Part shown: positions 7,229 through 13,855 of the stretch, one piece after another
Numbering within the stretch: the stretch's first letter is position 1
How the letters are laid out: every line of letters starts with the position of its first letter
NCBI GenBank assembly: GCA_035536235.1
Contig: DATLOQ010000116.1
Location: 1-24,771, forward strand
From: DATLNF01 sp035536235
Lineage (GTDB): Bacteria > Actinomycetota > Actinomycetes > BP-191
Reading direction: 5' to 3'
DNA: 24,771 nt
The notes under the pieces: model-generated
What the model saw: the letters and a program-made list of their open reading frames with translations, nothing else
Database searches by the model: none
What the model was told of the DNA's origin: nothing
Translations under genes and position numbers: made by a program

Positions 7229-9453
7229 GGGGACAGTCTGCCCGAACGAGACGGGGGGGCGCTGAGCAGGGCACGCAGCGCCGCGCTGGTGCGACGCAGC
7301 TCTCGAAAGGTGCCGTCGGCCACGACTCGGCCGGCGTCAAGCACCAGCACCCGATCGGCCCGCTCGATCGTGGTCAGCCGGTGCGCCACGACGAGCCGGC
7401 TGCAGGACAGCGCGTCTAGCCCCCGGTGGACGGCCGCCTCGGTGGCCGCGTCGAGGGCGCTGGTCGCCTCGTCGAGGACGAGCAGTCCCGGTCGACCGAC
7501 TACGGCGCGGGCGATTGCGATGCGCTGGCGCTGACCACCGGAGAGGCCGGCACCCGCGTTGCCCAGCTGCGTGGCGTAGCCGGAGGGCAGCGCGTCTATC
7601 TCGGTGTGGATCTGGGCCATCCGCGCCGCCTCGACCACCTCGGCGTCGGTCGCCTCGGGGCGACCTAGCGCGATGTTCTCGCGCACAGTGAGGGCGAACA
7701 ACGCAGGATTCTGCGGCACCACTCCGATACGGCGGCGCAGGGACACCACGTCGTACTCCCAGCTGTCGACGCCGTCGATCAGCACCGCGCCCTGTGTCGG
7801 CTCGTAGAGCGTGGCCACCACCATCGCCAGCGTCGACTTGCCCGATCCGGAGGCGCCGACGACCGCGACCTGCTCGCCGGCCGCGATGTCCAGGCACACG
7901 TCGTGCAATGCCGGCGGCAGCAGCGTGGAGTAGGAGTAGGTCACATCCTCGAGGCGCACCCGCCCGTCGAGCCGGCGGTCGACGACCCTCGGGCCGCGAC
8001 GCTCCACCGGCGCCTCGAGCAGGTCGTCCAGACGCGCCAGGTAGCTGCCGACCACTGACAGGGAGCAGACCGTCGACAGCAGGTTGCCCGTGGGCACGGT
8101 GACCGCGGCCGACAGCGCCGCTAACGCGAGCATGTCCGACAGGCCCAGGGCGCCAGAGGTCACGCGGGCCAGACCCAGGACCAGCAGCAGCGGCGGTGCG
8201 GCGAAGCGGATCGCGAGCAGCCCGCTGTCGACCAGACCGCCGAGCCGGCTGCGGCTGGCCTGGGCATCGACCTCGGTACGCAGCCGCGCGGACCACCGGG
8301 TCGCCACCTGGTCCGCTGTGCCACTGGCCTTGAGCAGCTCCAGCCCGGTGACCAGCTCGACCAGCTCACCCTGCGAAGTGGTCTGCGCTTCCAGCACCTC
8401 AGCTGAGCTGCGCTGCAATGCCGGCCAGGTCAGGACGACGATCGCGGCCTGCAAGGCCACCGCGGCCGCCGTCAGCACTCCGAACCACACGTCGACGGCA
8501 GTGATCACGACGAGGTAGCCGACCACGAGGGCGCCGTCGAGCAGCGTCGACAGCGCACCCGAGGTGAGCACCTGCCGCACGATGACGGTGCTCCGCAGCC
8601 GCAGCATGAGGTCACCCGTGGAGCGACGGGCGAGGAAAGCGTAGGGCTGGGCGACGAGGTGCTCGAGCACTCCCAGGGTGAGCCGGAAGTCCACCCTGCG
8701 CTGAAGGGTGACGAGCAGCGCGAGCCGGGCAGCGGCGGCGGCGAAGAAGCCCGCGGCCAGTGCGAGCACCCCCAGCGCCAGCCCGGCAGTGCTCCCGGCG
8801 GCGCGGGCTCCGTCGAGCTCACCGACGACCCGCCGCAGCACCCAGGGGTTGGCGAGGACGAAGGCCTGCACCGCGACCGCACAGAGCAGGGCAAGCACCG
8901 CCGTCCGGGCTGTGCCAACAGCGAACGGACGGTACGTCGTGAGCCGCGCCCGCACCGGGCGTCGGCGTACCGGCGTCGGACCATCGGCACCAGCGCCGGC
9001 AGGTGCTGGGCCTTTCGGCGGAGTGAAGATCAGCGCCACGCCCGAGTAGTGCGTGGCGACGACATCAGGTGTCACCATCCGGCGTCCGCGCGCCGGGTCG
9101 AGCACGGCGTACCCCTGCTTGGACCTCCCTTCCAGGACGACGAAGTGGTTGCCGGACCAGTGCAGAATCGTTCCCGGCGCCAGCTCGCCCAGACGCTCAG
9201 CCGGCACGCGTGCGCCGACCGCGTCCACGCCGCACTGCCGGGCGGCGGCCACCAGGCCCAGGGCGGAGACGCCATCGCGGCCGGTAGAGGTGAGGTCGCG
9301 CAGTCGGCTCAGCTCCACGGGTCGTCCCAGCTGGGCCAGTGTCATCGCCAGACACGCGGCACCGCAGTCGCCGAGCTCAAGCTGACGGACGAGGCGCAGC
9401 CGCGGCGCCGCTGACCGGCGGAGAGGACGGCGCCGGGATGACGCCGTCGTCAT
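7225..9453 (-). CDS. Peptidase-containing ABC exporter (C39 protease, LanT/ComA type)
   Basis: Such PCATs cut the leader from double-glycine peptides and export the core. The 742-residue product has all three parts. The N-terminal C39 protease (about 20-145) has Gln24 for the oxyanion hole, Cys30 in ELGDCGAACL, His103 in HWSGNHFVVLEG and Asp119 in VLDPARGRR, an intact papain-like triad. A six-helix ABC membrane domain spans about 180-450. The nucleotide-binding domain has Walker A GASGSGKS (533-540), Q-loop VPQN, signature LSGGQ (637-641), Walker B LLVLDEATSALD and H-loop AHRLTT. The start is the first ATG after the upstream peptide gene's TAG; no Shine-Dalgarno is visible. The 3' end overlaps gnd as ATGA. 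Its only peptide partner in the window is the small gene just upstream, with no LanM, cyclodehydratase or radical-SAM gene nearby. The substrate assignment is inference. Confidence 0.93.
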   Translation of the reverse strand: MTTASSRRRPLRRSAAPRLRLVRQLELGDCGAACLAMTLAQLGRPVELSRLRDLTSTGRDGVSALGLVAAARQCGVDAVGARVPAERLGELAPGTILHWSGNHFVVLEGRSKQGYAVLDPARGRRMVTPDVVATHYSGVALIFTPPKGPAPAGAGADGPTPVRRRPVRARLTTYRPFAVGTARTAVLALLCAVAVQAFVLANPWVLRRVVGELDGARAAGSTAGLALGVLALAAGFFAAAAARLALLVTLQRRVDFRLTLGVLEHLVAQPYAFLARRSTGDLMLRLRSTVIVRQVLTSGALSTLLDGALVVGYLVVITAVDVWFGVLTAAAVALQAAIVVLTWPALQRSSAEVLEAQTTSQGELVELVTGLELLKASGTADQVATRWSARLRTEVDAQASRSRLGGLVDSGLLAIRFAAPPLLLVLGLARVTSGALGLSDMLALAALSAAVTVPTGNLLSTVCSLSVVGSYLARLDDLLEAPVERRGPRVVDRRLDGRVRLEDVTYSYSTLLPPALHDVCLDIAAGEQVAVVGASGSGKSTLAMVVATLYEPTQGAVLIDGVDSWEYDVVSLRRRIGVVPQNPALFALTVRENIALGRPEATDAEVVEAARMAQIHTEIDALPSGYATQLGNAGAGLSGGQRQRIAIARAVVGRPGLLVLDEATSALDAATEAAVHRGLDALSCSRLVVAHRLTTIERADRVLVLDAGRVVADGTFRELRRTSAALRALLSAPPSRSGRLSP

Positions 9454-9517
9454 CGAGGGCGGGATACGCGACGAGGAGCCGCACCCGTCGCCGGGCGGAC
9501 TCCTCGAAGGTCTCGCA

Positions 9518-9533
9518 GCGCCTGAGCAGGCGC
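9518..9533 (-). terminator. Hairpin between the peptide gene and the exporter, possible attenuator
   Basis: Eight bases after the peptide gene's stop codon lies a 16-base near-palindrome that folds as GCGCCT-GCTC-AGGCGC, a six-base-pair GC stem with a tetraloop, without a T-run. In many exported-peptide operons a partial terminator here keeps peptide transcripts in excess over exporter transcripts; that role is inference. Confidence 0.35.
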
Positions 9534-9540
9534 GGGCGCG

Positions 9541-9657
9541 CTAGTCGTGCTGAAGACCGCAGCCGCACATGCCGAGCGCGCGGTAGACGTCCAGCTTGCC
9601 GCCGACGATCTCGGCCAGCTCGTCCTCGGGAATGATCTCGAACTCGACGGTGTCCAT
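9541..9657 (-). CDS. Double-glycine leader peptide, candidate RiPP/bacteriocin/pheromone precursor
   Basis: A 38-residue ORF with an excellent GAGGAAAGG ribosome-binding site six bases before its ATG. The acidic leader ends in ELAEIVGG. Counting back from the GG, hydrophobic residues fall at -4 (Ile17), -7 (Leu14), -12 (Ile9) and -15 (Phe6), with Glu at -8, the spacing known for leaders read by C39 exporters such as ComA and LanT. Predicted cleavage after Gly20 releases the 18-residue core KLDVYRALGMCGCGLQHD, carrying Cys31 and Cys33 in a CGC motif. The core has no Ser or Thr, so lanthionine or azoline formation from hydroxyl residues is not possible; Cys-based chemistry, a disulfide or metal binding remain. 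It lies 87 bp upstream of, and in the same frame as, the C39 exporter. I do not recognise the core family. Confidence 0.85.
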   Translation of the reverse strand: MDTVEFEIIPEDELAEIVGGKLDVYRALGMCGCGLQHD

Positions 9658-9693
9658 GGGACGCCTTTCCTCACGTAGATGTCGCAACTGCCG

Positions 9694-9722
9694 AGACTAG
9701 CCCGGGTTCTACCCACCGACAA
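9694..9722 (-). promoter_or_regulatory. Candidate promoter of the peptide-exporter cassette
   Basis: In the 72-bp gap after dnaN, reading leftwards, TTGTCG (9717-9722) and TAGTCT (9694-9699) are separated by exactly 17 bp. This would start transcription about 30 bases before the peptide ATG. The hexamers match TTGnCn and TAnnnT, acceptable for an actinobacterial housekeeping sigma factor. It suggests that the cassette has its own promoter in addition to read-through from dnaN. Confidence 0.45.
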
Positions 9723-9729
9723 GGGCAGA

Positions 9730-10848
9730 TCAACCGGAGAGCCGGACCGGCATCAGCAGGTAGCGGTAGTCGGCCTCGGTGTCCTTGCCGGTGAGCACGG
9801 CCGGCTTCACCGATCCGTTGAAGCTGAGCTGCGCCACATCGGAGTCGATCGCGCCAAGGCCGTCAAGGAGGTAAGCGGGGTTGAAGGCGATCTGGATGGC
9901 CTCACCGTCGTAGGACGCCTCGAGGGTCTCCGACGCCTGCGCCTCGTCGCCCGCACCGGCTTCGAGCACCAGCACGTCGGCGTCGAAGCGGAGCCGAATC
10001 GGCGTGTTGCGGGCGGCGACGAGGGAGACCCGCTTGACCGCCTCGACCAGCGACACCGTCGAGATGCGCGCTACCGACGCGAACTCCGTCGGCAGCAGCG
10101 ACCGATACTTCGGAAACTCCCCGTCGAGCAGCCGGGTCGTCGTACGACGGGAGCCGCCGCTGAAACCGGCCATGCCCTCACCCTGAGCACCACGGCCCAG
10201 CGCGACAGCAACCTCCGCGCCCGTCGCGGCCAGGGTCTTCGCCGCGTCAGCGAGGGTCTTGGCCGGGATCAAGGCGACAGAGGCTTCCGCGCCCGGCTCG
10301 GGCCGCCACTTGAGCTCACGAATCGCCAGCCGGTAGCGGTCGGTGGCGGCCAGGGTCAGCTGGTCACCGTCGATCTCGACCCGCACTCCGGTGAGCACCG
10401 GCAAAGCGTCATCTCGGCCGGCAGCGATCGCCACCTGGCTGACCGCGGCCGCGAAGGCGTCGCTGGCGATCCGGCCGGCGTCCGGCGGCATCGGGGGCAG
10501 GGGTGGGTAGTCCTCAACCGGCAGGGTCGGCAGCGTGAAGCGAGCCGAGCCGCAGGACAGCACCGCACGAGCGCCGTCGGTGGTGACCTCCACCGGCGCG
10601 GCGGGCAGCGAACGGGTGATCTCGGCCAGCAGCCGGCCGGACACGAGCACTCGACCGGCTTCCTGGGCTTGGACGGCCACGGTGGCTTCCGCCGAGACCT
10701 CGTAGTCGAAACCGCAGAGCCGCAGCTCGTGACCGGTGACCTCGAGCAGCAATCCCGCCAACACGGGAACCGCCGGGCGCATCGGCAGGGTGCGCGCCGT
10801 CCACGCGACCGCCTCGGCGAACTCATCGCGCTCGACCCGGAACTTCAC
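9730..10848 (-). CDS. dnaN: DNA polymerase III sliding clamp (beta subunit)
   Basis: DnaN forms the ring-shaped dimer that tethers the replicative polymerase to DNA. The 372-residue product starts MKFRVERDEFAEAVAWTART and contains three repeated clamp folds. The central one includes AATDRYRLAIRELKW, the classic beta-clamp segment near residue 170, and the C-terminus ends DYRYLLMPVRLSG, matching the conserved YLxMPVRL end that forms part of the partner-binding pocket. Start and length are standard; GGAAGG lies nine bases before the ATG. dnaA is upstream across the 295-bp candidate origin. Downstream, the expected gnd neighbour is displaced by the peptide/exporter cassette. Confidence 0.97.
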   Translation of the reverse strand: MKFRVERDEFAEAVAWTARTLPMRPAVPVLAGLLLEVTGHELRLCGFDYEVSAEATVAVQAQEAGRVLVSGRLLAEITRSLPAAPVEVTTDGARAVLSCGSARFTLPTLPVEDYPPLPPMPPDAGRIASDAFAAAVSQVAIAAGRDDALPVLTGVRVEIDGDQLTLAATDRYRLAIRELKWRPEPGAEASVALIPAKTLADAAKTLAATGAEVAVALGRGAQGEGMAGFSGGSRRTTTRLLDGEFPKYRSLLPTEFASVARISTVSLVEAVKRVSLVAARNTPIRLRFDADVLVLEAGAGDEAQASETLEASYDGEAIQIAFNPAYLLDGLGAIDSDVAQLSFNGSVKPAVLTGKDTEADYRYLLMPVRLSG

Positions 10849-11143
10849 GTCGTACCGCCTTCCCGCATTCTGGCGCGAGCATCCCCAGACTGAGGGGTGC
10901 TTAGGGTGGATTCTGATCTCTTAACAGAGAGAGATACTTCGTCTTCGTAGGGGCTGCAGATCTGTGGACTGAACGCATCGTCGCAGGTCAGCGGGGCGGC
11001 GTAAGCGGTCGTCGGCTGTGGACGCCGTTCGCTCACCTCCACAGGGCCGTCACCTCTCCCGACCTGTCCCCACCTCGCCAACGGTTTCGGGCCGGTATTC
11101 CACAGGGTTGTCCCCAGGATGTGCATCCCAAGATCATCGACGG
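10849..11143. other. dnaA-dnaN intergenic region, candidate oriC
   Basis: This 295-bp gap sits where oriC lies in many actinobacteria. It holds several degenerate DnaA-box-like nonamers: TGTGGACTG (10963-10971), TGTGGACGC (11017-11025), ACCTCCACA (11035-11043), CTGTCCCCA (11064-11072), TATTCCACA (11096-11104) and TTGTCCCCA (11108-11116). Each differs from TTGTCCACA/TTATCCACA by one to three bases. Next to dnaN is a markedly AT-richer stretch, about 10909-10948, suitable as an unwinding element. It contains the inverted repeat ATCTCT / AGAGAT (10916-10921, 10930-10935). The gap is short and its boxes are weak compared with the Streptomyces origin, so the rpmH-side gap may contribute. Confidence 0.6.
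11096..11116 (+). promoter_or_regulatory. Pair of DnaA-box-like sites
   Basis: TATTCCACA and TTGTCCCCA lie head-to-tail with three bases between them, 12 bp apart start to start, in the dnaA-dnaN gap. They differ from the consensus by two bases and one base respectively. The close spacing, about one helical turn, is typical of cooperative DnaA binding. Confidence 0.45.
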
Positions 11144-12634
11144 TCACGCCGGCCGAGCCTGCTGAACCTTGATCCGGTTGGTGAGCTCGGTCACCTGGTT
11201 GTAGATCGACCGACGCTCGGCCATCAATGACCGGATCTTGCGGTCCGCGTGCATCACCGTCGTGTGGTCCCGACCCCCAAAGTGCTGACCGATCTTCGGC
11301 AAGGACAAGTCGGTGAGCTCGCGGCAGAGGTACATCGCGATCTGGCGCGCGTTGACAAGCACCCGCGATCGGGAGGAGCCGCAGAGGTCCTCCATGGACA
11401 GACCGAAGTACTGCGCCGTTGACGCCATGATCGTCGCCGCGGTGATCTCCGGCCCGCCGTGCTCGGGGATGAGGTCCTTCAGCACGATCTCGGCGAGTGA
11501 CAGGTCGACGCCCTGCCGGTTGAGGCTGGCGAAAGCCGTCACCCGGATCAGCGCTCCCTCGAGCTCACGGATGTTGGACTGGATCTTGCTGGAGATGTAC
11601 TCCAGGACTTCCGGTGGGGCGTCGAGGCGCTCGTGCGCGGCCTTCTTGCGCAGGATGGCGATCCGCGTCTCGAGGTCTGGTGGCTGCACGTCGGTGATCA
11701 GCCCCCACTCAAACCGATTGCGTAGCCGGTCTTCCAGGGTGGACAGCTGCTTGGGCGGCCGGTCGCTGGTGATCACCACCTGCTTGTTGGCCCCGTGCAG
11801 CGCGTTGAACGTGTGGAAGAACTCCTCCTGGGTGCGCTCCTTGTTCTCCAAGAACTGGATGTCGTCGACCAGCAGGATGTCGTTGTCGCGGTAACGCCGC
11901 TGGAAGGCGAGCACCTTGTCGTCGCGGATCGCGTTGATGAAGTCGTTGGTGAACTCCTCCGAGCTCACGTAGCGGACCTTCGTGCCCGGGAAGAGGCTCT
12001 GCGCGTAGTGCCCGATCGCATGGAGCAGGTGGGTCTTGCCCAGGCCGCTCTCGCCGTAGACGAAGAGCGGGTTATACGCCTTGGCCGGCGCCTCCGCCAC
12101 GGCGACCGTCGCCGCGTGCGCGAACCGGTTGCTGGACCCGATGACGAAGGTCTCAAAGGTGTACTTCGGGTTGAGTCGCGCGGGCTCGGCGGCTTTGCTG
12201 GGCGCTTCCCGGCCGGTGCCGGCCATCTGCCGCGGAGCGATGTCGGCGTATCGCTCCACGTCCGCCGGCGCCACCGGGTCCGGCTGACCTCGTTCGTCCG
12301 GCGTCGTGAGAGCGTCGTCGGCGCGATGCCGGGGCTCGAGCGGGTCGGATTGCTCGCCGGCGGGCGGCGGCTGCACCGTCACTGCGACCCGGATGTCCTG
12401 GCCGAGCTCGGTGGACAGCGCTTCCGCAATCAGGCTGCGGTAGCGGCTGTCCAGCAGCTCCTTGGTGAACTCGTTGGGCGCGGCCAGCAGCGCGGTGTTC
12501 TCCACCAGGCCGAGCGGGCGGGTCTGGCCGATCCAGGCTCGGTTCTGCGGGCTGAGCACTCCGTCGCCGAAGCTGGCCAGGCACCGCTCCCAGACGGCGA
12601 CAAGGTCAAGTGTTTCGTGCGACACAGTGGGCAC
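11144..12634 (-). CDS. dnaA: Chromosomal replication initiator DnaA
   Basis: DnaA binds DnaA boxes, melts oriC and recruits the helicase. The 496-residue product has domain I (about 1-88, WIGQTRPLGLVENTALLAAPNEF), a short low-complexity domain II (about 89-155), the AAA+ domain III with Walker A GESGLGKT (194-201), Walker B ILLVDD (253-258) and sensor motifs through RIAILRKKA, and domain IV with the signature HFGGRDHTTVMHA (451-463) that reads the box. Domain II is shorter than in Streptomyces. The start is GTG at 12632-12634 with AAGGA four bases before; a second GTG three codons in (12623-12625) has AAAGG at eight bases and is equally possible. The upstream region contains DnaA boxes, so autoregulation is likely. 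Confidence 0.97.
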   Translation of the reverse strand: MPTVSHETLDLVAVWERCLASFGDGVLSPQNRAWIGQTRPLGLVENTALLAAPNEFTKELLDSRYRSLIAEALSTELGQDIRVAVTVQPPPAGEQSDPLEPRHRADDALTTPDERGQPDPVAPADVERYADIAPRQMAGTGREAPSKAAEPARLNPKYTFETFVIGSSNRFAHAATVAVAEAPAKAYNPLFVYGESGLGKTHLLHAIGHYAQSLFPGTKVRYVSSEEFTNDFINAIRDDKVLAFQRRYRDNDILLVDDIQFLENKERTQEEFFHTFNALHGANKQVVITSDRPPKQLSTLEDRLRNRFEWGLITDVQPPDLETRIAILRKKAAHERLDAPPEVLEYISSKIQSNIRELEGALIRVTAFASLNRQGVDLSLAEIVLKDLIPEHGGPEITAATIMASTAQYFGLSMEDLCGSSRSRVLVNARQIAMYLCRELTDLSLPKIGQHFGGRDHTTVMHADRKIRSLMAERRSIYNQVTELTNRIKVQQARPA

Positions 12635-12688
12635 CCTTTCCTTCTCCCGCGCGGAGCCGCGGTGCTGGCTGAACGCTCTGCGCCTCCG

Positions 12689-12709
12689 TCGTCCACATCG
12701 TCATCCACA
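12689..12709 (+). promoter_or_regulatory. Pair of near-consensus DnaA boxes in the dnaA leader
   Basis: TCGTCCACA and TCATCCACA lie 12 bp apart in the same orientation, each one base from a consensus box (TTGTCCACA and TTATCCACA). They fall between the candidate dnaA promoter and the dnaA start, suggesting repression of dnaA by its own product or a contribution to the origin. Confidence 0.6.
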
Positions 12710-12838
12710 CCCTGTGTACGGGAGGGAGCGATCCAGGCGAGGGAGGCGGCCGCGAAAGCGCACCGCGGGTGCGTGGGAGGCGCACCGACCGAACCGGGGA
12801 AGGTCCGTCGGGATGCCGGGGAAGCCACAGCGCGCCGG

Positions 12839-12868
12839 ACGCTACCCTGCCGATGACGCGCCCGACAA
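12839..12868 (-). promoter_or_regulatory. Candidate dnaA promoter
   Basis: Reading leftwards, TTGTCG (12863-12868) and TAGCGT (12839-12844) are spaced 18 bp, about 200 bp upstream of dnaA. The perfect DnaA box at 12873-12881 abuts the -35 side, a position suited to autoregulation. Confidence 0.4.
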
Positions 12869-12872
12869 GGGG

Positions 12873-12881
12873 TTGTCCACA
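12873..12881 (+). promoter_or_regulatory. Perfect DnaA box TTGTCCACA
   Basis: An exact match to the high-GC actinobacterial DnaA box, in the 408-bp rpmH-dnaA gap. It is the only perfect box I found in the window. It sits between the divergent dnaA and rpmH promoter candidates. Confidence 0.75.
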
Positions 12882-12918
12882 GATCTCTCCGAAATGCGGC
12901 GTGTCGCGGCTGCTGTGT

Positions 12919-12947
12919 TTGACCGTCTCCGCTCGCATCCGTATCGT
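12919..12947 (+). promoter_or_regulatory. Promoter of the rpmH operon
   Basis: TTGACC (12919-12924) and TATCGT (12942-12947) are separated by exactly 17 bp, about 95 bp upstream of rpmH. This is the best sigma-70-type promoter I see in the window, fitting a highly expressed ribosomal gene. The rest of the 408-bp gap 12635-13042 holds the DnaA boxes and the leftward dnaA promoter but no ORF I can support. Confidence 0.6.
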
Positions 12948-13042
12948 AGGGGGGTCTGGCTGCCGGTCTACGGCGCCGATTGTGCCGTGCGCCGTTCTTT
13001 CTCTGCGCGCCTCTCCGCCGACAGCGATATCTGGAGTTTTCC

Positions 13043-13180
13043 GTGAGCAAGCGCACGTTTCAGCCTAACAACCGCCGCCGGGCGAAAACTCACGGATTCC
13101 GGCTGCGCATGCGCACCCGGGCCGGCCGCTCGATTCTCGCTGCCCGCCGGTCCAAGGGTCGCCGCGAGCTCTCCGCCTAA
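13043..13180 (+). CDS. rpmH: 50S ribosomal protein L34
   Basis: A 45-residue basic protein of the large ribosomal subunit. It reads SKRTFQPNNRRRAKTHGF followed by RLRMRTRAGR and ending RRSKGRRELSA, essentially the canonical L34. The GTG at 13043 gives the exact family length; the frame is open further upstream but that part is not L34. It heads the rightward operon and is followed seven bases later by rnpA. The dnaA-rpmH divergent arrangement is widely conserved. Confidence 0.97.
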   Translation: MSKRTFQPNNRRRAKTHGFRLRMRTRAGRSILAARRSKGRRELSA

Positions 13181-13187
13181 GTCGTCC

Positions 13188-13550
13188 GTGCTGCCGGCCG
13201 CCGCGAGGCTGCGGCATCGGGCGGATTTCGCCGCCGCGATGCGCCGCGGCCGACGGGTCACCCGTGGTCCGCTCGTCCTGCACTCGGCACCAGCCACTGT
13301 TCTCCCGACCGATCGGTCGGTTCTAAGCGGGGAGCCGCGGGTGGGTTTCGTGATCTCGGCCAAAGTCGGCGACGCCGTACGCCGGAACCTGCTGCGGCGG
13401 CGCCTGCGCCATCTCATCCGGGATCGACTCCCGGCGCTGCCTGCGGGGAGCGTGTTGGTGGTCCGGGCGCTGCCCGGTGCCGGTGCGCTCGACCACGCCG
13501 CCCTCGCTGGGCTCCTGGACGACGGCCTTCGGGCCCTCGGCCGACCATGA
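13188..13550 (+). CDS. rnpA: Ribonuclease P protein component
   Basis: The 120-residue protein subunit of RNase P, which helps the RNA subunit remove 5' leaders from tRNA precursors. Typical features are RLRHRADFAAAMRRGRR at the N-terminus, the central VGFVISAKVGDAVRRN strand and the basic RNR-like helix RRNLLRRRLRHLIRD (about 66-80) that contacts RNA. The start is GTG at 13188, seven bases after rpmH. The stop overlaps yidD as ATGA. Length and position are as expected. Confidence 0.93.
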   Translation: MLPAAARLRHRADFAAAMRRGRRVTRGPLVLHSAPATVLPTDRSVLSGEPRVGFVISAKVGDAVRRNLLRRRLRHLIRDRLPALPAGSVLVVRALPGAGALDHAALAGLLDDGLRALGRP

Positions 13551-13855
13551 GGGCGGGTCCATTCGCCGCCGCACTTCTCCTCCCGATCCGCGGCTATCGG
13601 CGCTGGGTGAGCCCGGTGCTGCCCGCCCGCTGCCGGTTCGTGCCCACCTGCAGCGCCTATGCTGAGCAGGCGCTGCACCTGCATGGCGCCCGCCGTGGCG
13701 GCTGGTTGACCCTTCGCCGGGTCGGCCGGTGCCATCCGTTCTCTGCTGGCGGGGTCGACCCCGTGCCACCTTTCCCGGTCTCTACTACCTCGCGCGCTGG
13801 GCGGCCCACCTCTACTCTGCGCGCCGTACCCCGTGACCCTGGAGCCTTGTTGTGA
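13547..13855 (+). CDS. yidD: Membrane protein insertion efficiency factor YidD
   Basis: YidD is a small membrane-associated protein that assists YidC-dependent insertion. The 102-residue product has the amphipathic LLLPIRGYRRWVSPVLP segment, the Cys-containing family signature CRFVPTCSAYAEQALHLHG and the second signature GRCHPFSAGGVDPVP, with Cys residues in the usual places, then a variable tail. It overlaps rnpA by four bases (ATGA) and yidC by four bases (GTGA), so the three are translationally coupled. Confidence 0.94.
   Translation: MRAGPFAAALLLPIRGYRRWVSPVLPARCRFVPTCSAYAEQALHLHGARRGGWLTLRRVGRCHPFSAGGVDPVPPFPVSTTSRAGRPTSTLRAVPRDPGALL

Noticed and set aside
9541..9657. Lanthipeptide or thiazole/oxazole precursor
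   Set aside because: The predicted core has no Ser or Thr and no LanM, LanB/C or YcaO-type gene is in the window, so the usual lanthionine route is unsupported; Cys-only chemistry remains open.
9450..9722. A 90-codon minus-strand frame covering the peptide gene
   Set aside because: It has no good ribosome-binding site and a biased Ser/Arg/Ala composition typical of an out-of-frame reading. The 38-codon frame in the same DNA has a strong ribosome-binding site and a clear leader motif.
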